This document shows, piece after piece, positions 46,822-54,209 of a DNA stretch of 64,000 bases (position 1 is the stretch's first letter; each line of letters begins with the position of its first letter). The stretch is from Celeribacter neptunius. Its GTDB lineage: Bacteria > Pseudomonadota > Alphaproteobacteria > Rhodobacterales > Rhodobacteraceae. The notes under the pieces were generated by a model. The model saw only the letters and a list, made by a program, of their open reading frames with translations, had not been told where the DNA came from and ran no database searches. The translations under genes were made by a program, and so were the position numbers. The stretch is from positions 248,001-312,000 of the forward strand of contig NZ_FORH01000003.1 in the NCBI RefSeq assembly GCF_900113955.1, given 5' to 3'.

Positions 46822-48381
46822 ATGCAACACACAACAGACACGACAGGCCCGTCGCACGCCCTGCGCATCCGCAACCTGTCCAAATCCTTTGGCCAGACAC
46901 AGGCGCTGGATGGGGTGTCCTTTGACATCCGCGCGGGTGCGGTTCACGGGCTCTTGGGCGGCAACGGATCGGGAAAATCGACCCTGATCAAGGCGCTGGC
47001 CGGGGTTCAGACGGCCGAACATGGCGGCGAGATCGAGTTTCTCGGCACCAAGGTCTCCGCCGATCACATGACGCCCGAACTGGCGCGGTCTCTGGGGTTG
47101 CGCTTCGTGCACCAGAACCCGGCGGTCTTCCCCGCGATGACGGTGGCCGAAAACATCGCCATCGGGGCCAAGTTTCCGACGACGGCGGGCAAAATCCGCT
47201 GGAAAGAGCTGCATACACACGCCCAAGAGCTGCTCGACAGGTTCGAGATTGCGGCCAAGGCCGATGATATCGTCGGCGATCTGCGACAGGCGGAACAGAC
47301 GATGATCGCCATCGCCCGCGCGCTTCAGGACGCCGATAAAAACGCCGTTTCCGCGCTGGTGCTCGACGAACCCACTGCCTCCCTGCCCGACCATGAGGTC
47401 GATATTCTGCTCGACGCTGTTCGGCGGTTTGCGGCAGAGGGACATACGATCATTTACGTGAGCCACCGCCTCGATGAGGTGATCCAGCTCACCGATGACG
47501 TGACGATCCTGCGCGATGGTCACCATGTTGTCACCCGCCCGACCGAAGGTCTCTCGGAGACCGATCTGATCGAATTGATCGTCGGGCACAGCCTTGAGAA
47601 ATCCTACGCGTCGGCGCATGCGAAAGCCCCCGTTGCAACGACGCAGCCGCGTCTCGAGGTGCGCAACCTTGCGGGCGGCCCGCTGCAGGACGTGAGTTTC
47701 GATGTCGCGCCGGGCGAAGTGCTTGGCATTGCTGGCCTCTTGGGCTCCGGGCGCACCGAAATCCTGCGCATACTCTTCGGCGATCTGGCGCATGAGGGTG
47801 GCAGTATTGCCCTCGACGGCCAGCCCGTTGCCTTCAAGGAAGTGCGCGAAGGCATGAAGGCCGGTGTGGCGCTCGTGCCGGAAGATCGCAATCGCGAAGG
47901 CGTGTTTCAAGGGCTGTCGGTGCGGCACAATCTGTCGATTGCCGATCTGGGCCGTTTTGCCCGACGCGGTCGGATCAATGGCAAAGCCGAGCGCAAGGAA
48001 GCGCTGCGCTCCGTCGCAAATTACCGGATCAAGACTGCCGACGACGCAGCGCTGATCTCGTCTCTCTCGGGCGGCAATCAGCAAAAGGTGGTGATGGCCC
48101 GCTGGCTGCGCCGCAAGCCGAAATTGCTTTTGCTGGATGAGCCAACCCAGGGCGTCGATGTCGGCGCGCGCGAAGATCTCTACGCCTCGATCCGCGGCAG
48201 CCTCAAGGACGGGATGTCCGTGATCGCCGTCAGCTCCGATTTCGATGAGCTTGCCCAGATTTGCGACCGCGTGATCGTCCTGCGGGACGGTCGCATCACC
48301 GATGAGCTTTCGGGCCAGGACATTAACCGACAGACAATGACCCATCTGGTTCTCGCCAGCAGCGGAAAGGATGCCGCATGA
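46822..48381 (+). CDS. Ribose-type ABC transporter, duplicated ATPase
   Basis: A 519-residue RbsA/MglA-like protein with two ATPase domains. The first has Walker A GGNGSGKSTLIKAL and Walker B ALVLDEPTASLPD; its signature segment is DLRQAEQTMIAIARAL, lacking the canonical LSGGQ. The second has degenerate Walker A GLLGSGRTEILR, signature LSGGNQQKVVMARWL and Walker B LLLDEPTQGVDVGA. This asymmetry is normal for the family. GGAGGAAAA precedes ATG 46822; the permease start overlaps its stop by 4 bp. Confidence 0.92.
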   Translation: MQHTTDTTGPSHALRIRNLSKSFGQTQALDGVSFDIRAGAVHGLLGGNGSGKSTLIKALAGVQTAEHGGEIEFLGTKVSADHMTPELARSLGLRFVHQNPAVFPAMTVAENIAIGAKFPTTAGKIRWKELHTHAQELLDRFEIAAKADDIVGDLRQAEQTMIAIARALQDADKNAVSALVLDEPTASLPDHEVDILLDAVRRFAAEGHTIIYVSHRLDEVIQLTDDVTILRDGHHVVTRPTEGLSETDLIELIVGHSLEKSYASAHAKAPVATTQPRLEVRNLAGGPLQDVSFDVAPGEVLGIAGLLGSGRTEILRILFGDLAHEGGSIALDGQPVAFKEVREGMKAGVALVPEDRNREGVFQGLSVRHNLSIADLGRFARRGRINGKAERKEALRSVANYRIKTADDAALISSLSGGNQQKVVMARWLRRKPKLLLLDEPTQGVDVGAREDLYASIRGSLKDGMSVIAVSSDFDELAQICDRVIVLRDGRITDELSGQDINRQTMTHLVLASSGKDAA

Positions 48382-49412
48382 CACTCGCCAAAGATACCCA
48401 AACCCTTCCTACTCAGGCTCTGAAAAAACCGGCCGGACAGGGCTTTAAAAGGACCGAATTCATCGAGCGCGCGGGGCTGATCCTGTTGCTGCTTCTGGTG
48501 ATCGTGGTGTTCAGCGGGCTGCGCCCGAACACCTTCGCGACCTATGCCAATTTCCGCAGCATCGCGACGGTGCAGCCGGTGATGGCGGTCACGGCGATTG
48601 CCCTGATCGTGCCCCTGATCGGTGGACGGTTCGACGTTTCCGTCGGGGCCACCTTGGGCCTGTCCGCGATTGCCACCGCCTCCGCTATGAGCCATTTCGA
48701 TCTGCCGCTTGTCGTCAGCATTGTCATCGGCATTGGCGCCGGCGCCTTGATCGGGGCGATCAATGGCACCATCGTGGCCTATCTCGGCGTCAACTCGATC
48801 ATTGGCACGCTTGGGATCGCGACGATCCTTGGCGGCATCGTGACCGGCTACACCAACGGCATTCCGATCAGCAGCGGCCTCTCACCCGTCCTGACCAATA
48901 TCTCGATCCAATCGGTGTTCGGCATTCCGGTGCTGTTCATCCTCATGGCGCTCATCGCGGCGGCGGCCTGGTTCCTGCTGACCCAGACGCCCTATGGCCG
49001 CAATCTCGCGGCGGTCGGCTCCAACGCCGAGTCCGCACGACTGGCAGGCATCCGCACCAAGCGAGTCGTGATGCAGAGCTTTGTCATCGCGGGCAGCCTC
49101 GCGGGCGTCGCCGGAGTGCTCCAGATCGGCGCACAGGGCAATGCAGGCCCGCAGCTCGTCGGCATCACCTTTATCCTGCCGGCACTGGCCGCCGCCTTCC
49201 TTGGCGCGACCACATGGGAGCCGGGCAAGTTCACGGTGCAGGGCACGTTGATCGGGATTTTCTTTCTCGGCACAACGATCAGTGGCCTGTCGCTTGTGGG
49301 CATCCAGCCGTGGATCACCGATGTGTTCAACGGGGCCGCCGTGGTGCTTGCGATTGCGCTTTCGGCACAGCTGCGCCGTCGCCGGACCGGGTCGCTGGAA
49401 ATCGGCAGTTAA
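48378..49412 (+). CDS. Ribose-type ABC transporter permease
   Basis: A 344-residue inner-membrane permease of the RbsC/BPD_transp_2 family with about ten hydrophobic helices. The conserved stretch PLIGGRFDVSVGATLGLSA is followed by GAINGTIVAYLGVNSIIGTLG and YGRNLAAVGSNAESARLAGI, the family coupling loop. ATGA overlap with the ATPase. The dioxygenase gene starts 20 bp after it, so uptake and ring cleavage are co-transcribed. Confidence 0.92.
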   Translation: MTLAKDTQTLPTQALKKPAGQGFKRTEFIERAGLILLLLLVIVVFSGLRPNTFATYANFRSIATVQPVMAVTAIALIVPLIGGRFDVSVGATLGLSAIATASAMSHFDLPLVVSIVIGIGAGALIGAINGTIVAYLGVNSIIGTLGIATILGGIVTGYTNGIPISSGLSPVLTNISIQSVFGIPVLFILMALIAAAAWFLLTQTPYGRNLAAVGSNAESARLAGIRTKRVVMQSFVIAGSLAGVAGVLQIGAQGNAGPQLVGITFILPALAAAFLGATTWEPGKFTVQGTLIGIFFLGTTISGLSLVGIQPWITDVFNGAAVVLAIALSAQLRRRRTGSLEIGS

Positions 49413-49432
49413 GAGCAGAATAGGAGACCAAC

Positions 49433-50272
49433 ATGAGCAAATATTTTTCCGAGGAGCGCTCCGCCGAGGTGGTGAACGCGCGTATGGGCGACGCGATCAA
49501 TCCGCGCCTGAAAGAGGTGATGGCCAGCCTCGTGACCCATCTGCACGCCTTCGCCAAGGACGTCGATCTGAGCCAGGAGGAATGGGACATCGCCATCGAT
49601 TTCCTGACACGGACGGGCCAGATCTGCACAGAGGAGCGGCAGGAGTTCATCCTGCTCTCCGACATCCTCGGGTTCTCGATGCTGGTCGACGCGATCAGCA
49701 ACCGCAGGCCCGAAGGCGCGACCGAGAACACTGTCTTCGGTCCGTTTCATGTGGCCAATGCGCCGGTCCGTGAGTTTGGCGAGACCATTTCGCTCGACGG
49801 CAAGGGTGAGCCCTGTCTGTTCACCGGCAAGGTGCTCGACACTGACGGCACGCCCATCGCGGGCGCCTGCGTTGATGTGTGGAGCGACAATTCGGACGGC
49901 TATTACGATGTGCAACAGCCGGATATTCAGCCGAAATGGAACAACCGGGGCCGGTTTATCACCCGCGAGGACGGCAGCTACAGCTTTGTCGGCATCAAAC
50001 CGGTGAGCTATCCGATCCCCGACGACGGTCCGGTGGGCAAGCTTCTGGGCGCGCTGGGGCGGCATCCCTATCGTCCGGCCCATATGCATTTCCTTGTGAC
50101 CGCCGAGGGCCATCAGACCATCGTCACGCATACATTCGTCGGCGATGACAGCTATATCGGCGACGACACGGTGTTCGGCGTCAAGGAAACGCTGGTCGCC
50201 CCTTTCACCAAGACGGACGGTTCCGAGACCTCCTGGCTCTCCGAATTCGACTTCGTGATGGTGCGTGCATAA
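49433..50272 (+). CDS. Hydroxyquinol 1,2-dioxygenase (intradiol type)
   Basis: A 279-residue non-heme Fe(III) intradiol dioxygenase, predicted to cleave hydroxyquinol (1,2,4-trihydroxybenzene) to maleylacetate. The N-terminal helical dimer domain is at about 10-100, then the catalytic beta domain. Fe ligands are Y158 (DGYYDVQ), Y193 (KPVSYPIPDDGPVG), H217 and H219 (RPAHMHF). DGYYDVQ and the RPAHMHFLV form are closer to hydroxyquinol than to catechol 1,2-dioxygenases, which usually have RPAHIHF or RPAHVHF. TAGGAGA precedes the ATG. Chlorocatechol activity cannot be excluded. Confidence 0.88.
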   Translation: MSKYFSEERSAEVVNARMGDAINPRLKEVMASLVTHLHAFAKDVDLSQEEWDIAIDFLTRTGQICTEERQEFILLSDILGFSMLVDAISNRRPEGATENTVFGPFHVANAPVREFGETISLDGKGEPCLFTGKVLDTDGTPIAGACVDVWSDNSDGYYDVQQPDIQPKWNNRGRFITREDGSYSFVGIKPVSYPIPDDGPVGKLLGALGRHPYRPAHMHFLVTAEGHQTIVTHTFVGDDSYIGDDTVFGVKETLVAPFTKTDGSETSWLSEFDFVMVRA

Positions 50273-50304
50273 ACGTCATGAACTGCGGCCGCACCGAGCA
50301 TATC

Positions 50305-51003
50305 TCAATAAAAAGGGTCGTCCAAAAGACGATCCGGTTTTGCAAAACGCTCGAGGTCTGCCTGATCCGAAATCGTAATATGCTGCCCATCGATCGTGAC
50401 GCCATACGCCTGCAGCCCCTTGAAGGCGCGGCTGAGGTTTTCCGGCGTCATCCCGAGATAGGAGGCTAAACGGCGCTTCTCGAAGGGCAGATCGAATTCA
50501 TGCGAAACACCCTCACGTTTCTGATGTCGCAAGAGGTAATTCGCCAGGCGTTCAAGCGACGTGCGCAGTTTCTGTTCCTTTTGCGTCTTGATGACAGCGC
50601 GATAACACTCCGCCAGTTCAGTCACCATGGCACGCGCAAAAGCATTGTCCAATTCGAAGACCTTGCGCACATCCTCGCTGGGGATCAGGGCGACACGGCT
50701 CTTCTCCAATGTCCGCGCGGACATGAGATAAGGCGCATCCTTGATGGTTGCAGCCAGAATGAAGCTGTTCACAGGGCGAAGTGTGGCCATGATCGTTTCC
50801 CGTCCGTTCCAGCTGGAAAAGAGATCAACGGAACCGGACAGAAGGACGTGGAGAAAGTCGCTTGCGGCCCCCTCCTCGATCAATTCGAGCTGCGGCGGGA
50901 AATTCTGAACATAGGCACCCCGCATGAGCATCTGAAAATGCTCATCCGACATTTCTGAGAACAAGTGAAGCTCCCGCACATCCTGATGGGATAATGCTGG
51001 CAT
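50305..51003 (-). CDS. narR: NarR, Crp/Fnr-family regulator of nitrate respiration
   Basis: A 232-residue Crp/Fnr-type activator. A cyclic-nucleotide-like beta barrel (about 20-120) is followed by a long dimer helix and a helix-turn-helix with RLASYLGMTPENLSRAFKGLQ. It has no N-terminal cysteine cluster, so unlike FNR it does not carry an oxygen-sensing 4Fe-4S centre. This fits NarR, which in Paracoccus is encoded next to and needed for narKGHJI expression in response to nitrate or nitrite. It is divergent from narK1, with an FNR-type box between. AGGAGG precedes ATG 51003 at a long spacing of about 11. Confidence 0.85.
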   Translation of the reverse strand: MPALSHQDVRELHLFSEMSDEHFQMLMRGAYVQNFPPQLELIEEGAASDFLHVLLSGSVDLFSSWNGRETIMATLRPVNSFILAATIKDAPYLMSARTLEKSRVALIPSEDVRKVFELDNAFARAMVTELAECYRAVIKTQKEQKLRTSLERLANYLLRHQKREGVSHEFDLPFEKRRLASYLGMTPENLSRAFKGLQAYGVTIDGQHITISDQADLERFAKPDRLLDDPFY

Positions 51004-51029
51004 CGTGTTTCAACCTCCTGTTGCGCACC

Positions 51030-51039
51030 GACAATTGTC
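51030..51039. promoter_or_regulatory. Palindrome GACAATTGTC upstream of narR
   Basis: A perfect 10-bp palindrome 27 bp before the narR start. It could be an operator for narR itself; short palindromes also arise by chance. Confidence 0.35.
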
Positions 51040-51163
51040 AGGCCTTGGCGCAAAATATGTCAAGCACAAGAGACATCAGGTGCAATTCGACTGCATAAAC
51101 ATGCCATCCACGCCCATGACAAATTTATGTAAGTCATTTATATATCAAGATTTTCTGCATTTC

Positions 51164-51177
51164 GTGATATAGATCAA
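51164..51177 (+). promoter_or_regulatory. NarR/FNR-type box upstream of narK1
   Basis: GTGAT-ATAG-ATCAA differs from TTGAT-N4-ATCAA at one base. Its centre at 51170.5 predicts a start site near 51212, 47 bp before narK1. Most likely bound by NarR, perhaps also by an FnrL protein. Confidence 0.68.
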
Positions 51178-51258
51178 GTCCCAATTCGCCCCTTCCGTTC
51201 TTTTGTCGGCCAAGCCCTCTCCGGGCGTTTCGTCACTCTGCCAATTAGGGGAACAACG

Positions 51259-52683
51259 ATGGAGCTCGAAAACAAGGCCACCGCATTGTGGTCCAACTTT
51301 CTGAACGTCAAAATGCCACAGATCAGAACCTTCCACATGACGTGGTTCGCGTTCTTTTCCTGTTTTTTCGCGTGGTTCGGTATCGCGCCGTTGATGAGCG
51401 TCGTGCGTGATGAATTGATGCTGACCAAGGATCAGATCGGCTGGGCCATCATCGGCTCCGTGTCGATCACGATTTTTGCCCGCCTGTTCATTGGCTGGCT
51501 CTGCGACAGAATCGGGCCGAGGAAGGCCTACACCTGGTTGTTGGTGATCGGCTCCCTTCCGGTGATGGGAATCGGGCTAAGCTGGAACTTCGAAAGCTTT
51601 CTGCTGTTCCGCGTCTTGATCGGTGGCATCGGCGCATCCTTTGTGATCACCCAATACCATACAACGGTTATGTTCGCCCCCAACGTCGTCGGCCAGGCAA
51701 ATGCGACATCCGCCGGATGGGGTAACCTCGGCGGTGGCGTGACGCAATTCGTGATGCCTCTGCTGTTCTCGGTCTTCGTTGTCGGCTTCGGCTTTTCCGA
51801 GGCGGTTGGCTGGCGCCTGTCCATGGTCGTCGTCGGCGTCATCATTCTGTTGATCGGTATCGCTTATTTCTTCCTGACCCAGGATGCGCCGGACGGCAAC
51901 TTCGACGATTTGCGGGCGCAAAACCGGATGCCCGAAAAGAAAAAGGTCACCGGGAACTACATGAACGCCCTCAAAGACCCGCGGGTCTGGGTGCTCTTCG
52001 TCATCTATGGCTCCTGCTTCGGTATCGAACTGACCGTGAACAACGTCGCCGCACTCTATTTTGCGGATTACTTCGATCTCTCGCTCGTCGCTGCCGGGTT
52101 CGTCGCCGCCTCCTTTGGCCTGATGAACCTGTTTGCCCGCACCCTGGGTGGGGTTTTCGGTGACAATTTCGGGGCGCTCTGGGGCTTGAAAGGGCGCAGC
52201 TTCTGGCTGTTCATCTGTCTGCTCTTCGAAGGCATCGCCCTGATCATCTTCAGCCAGATGCAGGTGCTCTTTCTCGCCCTGCCTTCGCTGATCGTCTTCT
52301 CGTTGTTCACCCAGATGGCCGAAGGTGCCACCTATTCCGTCGTTCCCTTCATCAACAAGAAAGCGCTCGGCGCCGTGGCCGGTGTCGTGGGCGCCGGCGG
52401 CAATGCCGGCGCGGTTCTGGCCGGGTTCCTCTTCAAGAATATGATCGACTGGTCCGAAGCATTCCAGGTGCTCGGTATCGTGGTCGCGTGCGCCTCCTTC
52501 CTCGCCTTCTTTGTGCGGTTCTCGACCCGCCAGGAAGACGAGGAGCGCGCCGCCTTTGCGATCGCGAATATCGAGACTTTGCGCCGTCGCGCGGAAAAGG
52601 CGAATGCCGCGCTCGAACATGGCCTGAACGCGCTTGAAGCGCGCCGGCCCCAGGCGGCGCAAGACGGACAACCCGCGGAATAA
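51259..52683 (+). CDS. narK1: NarK1-type nitrate/H+ symporter
   Basis: A 474-residue major facilitator protein with 12 hydrophobic helices of the nitrate/nitrite porter family. Signature regions include RLFIGWLCDRIGPRKAYTWLL after helix 2, and helix 5 contains GWGNLGGGVTQFVMP (nitrate signature GxGNxGGG). Type I NarK proteins are thought to import nitrate with protons. First structural gene of the nar operon. In some Paracoccus strains NarK1 and NarK2 are fused into one 24-helix protein; here they are two genes. Confidence 0.88.
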   Translation: MELENKATALWSNFLNVKMPQIRTFHMTWFAFFSCFFAWFGIAPLMSVVRDELMLTKDQIGWAIIGSVSITIFARLFIGWLCDRIGPRKAYTWLLVIGSLPVMGIGLSWNFESFLLFRVLIGGIGASFVITQYHTTVMFAPNVVGQANATSAGWGNLGGGVTQFVMPLLFSVFVVGFGFSEAVGWRLSMVVVGVIILLIGIAYFFLTQDAPDGNFDDLRAQNRMPEKKKVTGNYMNALKDPRVWVLFVIYGSCFGIELTVNNVAALYFADYFDLSLVAAGFVAASFGLMNLFARTLGGVFGDNFGALWGLKGRSFWLFICLLFEGIALIIFSQMQVLFLALPSLIVFSLFTQMAEGATYSVVPFINKKALGAVAGVVGAGGNAGAVLAGFLFKNMIDWSEAFQVLGIVVACASFLAFFVRFSTRQEDEERAAFAIANIETLRRRAEKANAALEHGLNALEARRPQAAQDGQPAE

Positions 52684-52691
52684 ACCAACCT

Positions 52692-52712
52692 GCGCCCCGC
52701 CGCGCGGGGCGC
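52692..52712 (+). other. Hairpin between narK1 and narK2
   Basis: GCGCCCCGC-CGC-GCGGGGCGC, a perfect 9-bp GC stem without T run. Probably an mRNA stability or processing element within the operon. Confidence 0.5.
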
Positions 52713-52748
52713 GCATAACAATCCCAACGCCAAGTGGAGGAGAACCCA

Positions 52749-54146
52749 ATGGCGATTGCTCAAACACATCCCGAAAACCACGGTCACACGCTGATCGACT
52801 GGCGTCCGGAAGACGATAAATTCTGGACCGAGACCGGCAAATCCATCGCAACCCGCAACCTGTGGATTTCCATTCCCAACCTGCTCCTCGCCTTCTCGGT
52901 GTGGATGGTCTGGTCGGTGGTCGTGGCAAAACTGCCGGCAATCGGTTTCGATTATTCCACCGGCCAGCTGTTCTGGCTGGCCGCCCTGCCCGGCCTGTCC
53001 GGCGCAACACTGCGCATCTTCTACAGTTTCATGATCCCGATCTTCGGGGGCCGAAAATGGACCGCATTGTCGACCGCATCGCTGCTTCTGCCGGCGCTCG
53101 GGATCGGGTTTTCCGTGCAGAACCCGGACACGCCCTACATGGTCTTCCTGCTTCTGGCGCTGATGTGCGGCTTCGGCGGCGGCAACTTCGCCTCCTCGAT
53201 GGCCAATATCGCGTATTTTTATCCGAAGAAAACCAAAGGCAATGCTTTGGCGCTCAATGCCGGTCTCGGCAACCTTGGCGTCTCCGTCATGCAATTTGTC
53301 GTTCCGATGGTCATCACCGCAGGCGTGTTTGGCGCCATCGGCGGCGAGCCCGTCACATTGGCGGATGACAGCCAGCTCTGGATTCAGAACGCGGGCTTCA
53401 TCTGGGTGCCCTTCATCGCCGTAAGCGCGATCGCAGCCTGGTTCGGCATGAACGATATCGCCGATGCCAAGGCCTCGTTCAAGGAGCAGTCCATCATCTT
53501 CTCGCGTCGGCATAACTGGATCATGTGCATTCTCTACACCGGCACCTTCGGCAGCTTCATCGGCTACTCCGCCGGCTTCCCGCTGTTGATGAAAACTCAG
53601 TTCCCGGACGTCAACGTGCTGTCCTACGCCTTCCTCGGTCCGCTCGTGGGCGCGCTGTCCCGCGCCGGAACCGGCTGGATCTCCGACCGTTTCGGTGGCG
53701 GCCGGGTCACTTTCTGGACTTTCCTCGGCATGATCATCGCCGTGTGGGGCGTGCTGCAGTTCCTGCCGTCCGAAGCCGCACCTGCGGGCAATTTCTGGGG
53801 GTTCTTCGCCTGTTTCATGGCGCTCTTCTTCCTGACCGGTGTCGGCAATGCCTCGACCTTCCAGATGATCCCCTCGATCATGCGTCAGGAAATCCCGCGC
53901 CTGATGCCAGGCCTCGACGATGCCGCGACGCTCAAGCAATCCGAGCGCGAAAGTGCAGCCATCATCGCCTTCACCAGTGCGATCGCAGCCTATGGTGCCT
54001 TCTTTATCCCGAAAGCCTACGGCACCTCGATTGGCATGACCGGGGCGCCGAACGGTGCGCTCTGGGCCTTTCTGATCTTCTACGTTCTCTGCGTCGTGAT
54101 CACCTGGATCTTCTACAGCCGCAAGAACGCGCCTGTCCCCTGCTGA
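52749..54146 (+). CDS. narK2: NarK2-type nitrate/nitrite antiporter
   Basis: A 465-residue 12-helix porter of the NarK family, type II. Motifs are LAALPGLSGATLRIFYSFM near helix 2, GFGGGNFASSMANIAYFYPKKTKGNALALNAGLGNLGVSVMQF around helices 4-5 (two nitrate signatures, cited by ends) and GFPLLMK and SDRFGG later. Such antiporters exchange external nitrate for internal nitrite. ATG 52749 is used; an in-frame GTG at 52734 would overlap the GGAGGAG ribosome site. Confidence 0.88.
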   Translation: MAIAQTHPENHGHTLIDWRPEDDKFWTETGKSIATRNLWISIPNLLLAFSVWMVWSVVVAKLPAIGFDYSTGQLFWLAALPGLSGATLRIFYSFMIPIFGGRKWTALSTASLLLPALGIGFSVQNPDTPYMVFLLLALMCGFGGGNFASSMANIAYFYPKKTKGNALALNAGLGNLGVSVMQFVVPMVITAGVFGAIGGEPVTLADDSQLWIQNAGFIWVPFIAVSAIAAWFGMNDIADAKASFKEQSIIFSRRHNWIMCILYTGTFGSFIGYSAGFPLLMKTQFPDVNVLSYAFLGPLVGALSRAGTGWISDRFGGGRVTFWTFLGMIIAVWGVLQFLPSEAAPAGNFWGFFACFMALFFLTGVGNASTFQMIPSIMRQEIPRLMPGLDDAATLKQSERESAAIIAFTSAIAAYGAFFIPKAYGTSIGMTGAPNGALWAFLIFYVLCVVITWIFYSRKNAPVPC

Positions 54147-54155
54147 CCCAACAAC

Positions 54156-54185
54156 GGGGTCACGCACGCCCCTGTGCGTGGCCCC
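54156..54185 (+). other. Hairpin between narK2 and narG
   Basis: GGGGTCACGCAC at 54156-54167 pairs with GTGCGTGGCCCC at 54174-54185 (one G-U). Loop 6, no T run. It lies 24 bp before narG, just before its ribosome site, and may set a processed 5' end for the narGHJI message. Confidence 0.6.
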
Positions 54186-54209
54186 CTGCCATCCCCAAGG
54201 AGAGCCGAA

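Noticed and set aside
45070-48384. A minus-strand open frame of 1104 codons across YciI, binding-protein and ATPase genes
   Set aside because: It crosses several real genes and intergenic hairpins and contains no domain.
50305-51003. Alternative reading as FNR/FnrL oxygen sensor
   Set aside because: No N-terminal cysteine cluster; the divergent nar operon supports NarR.
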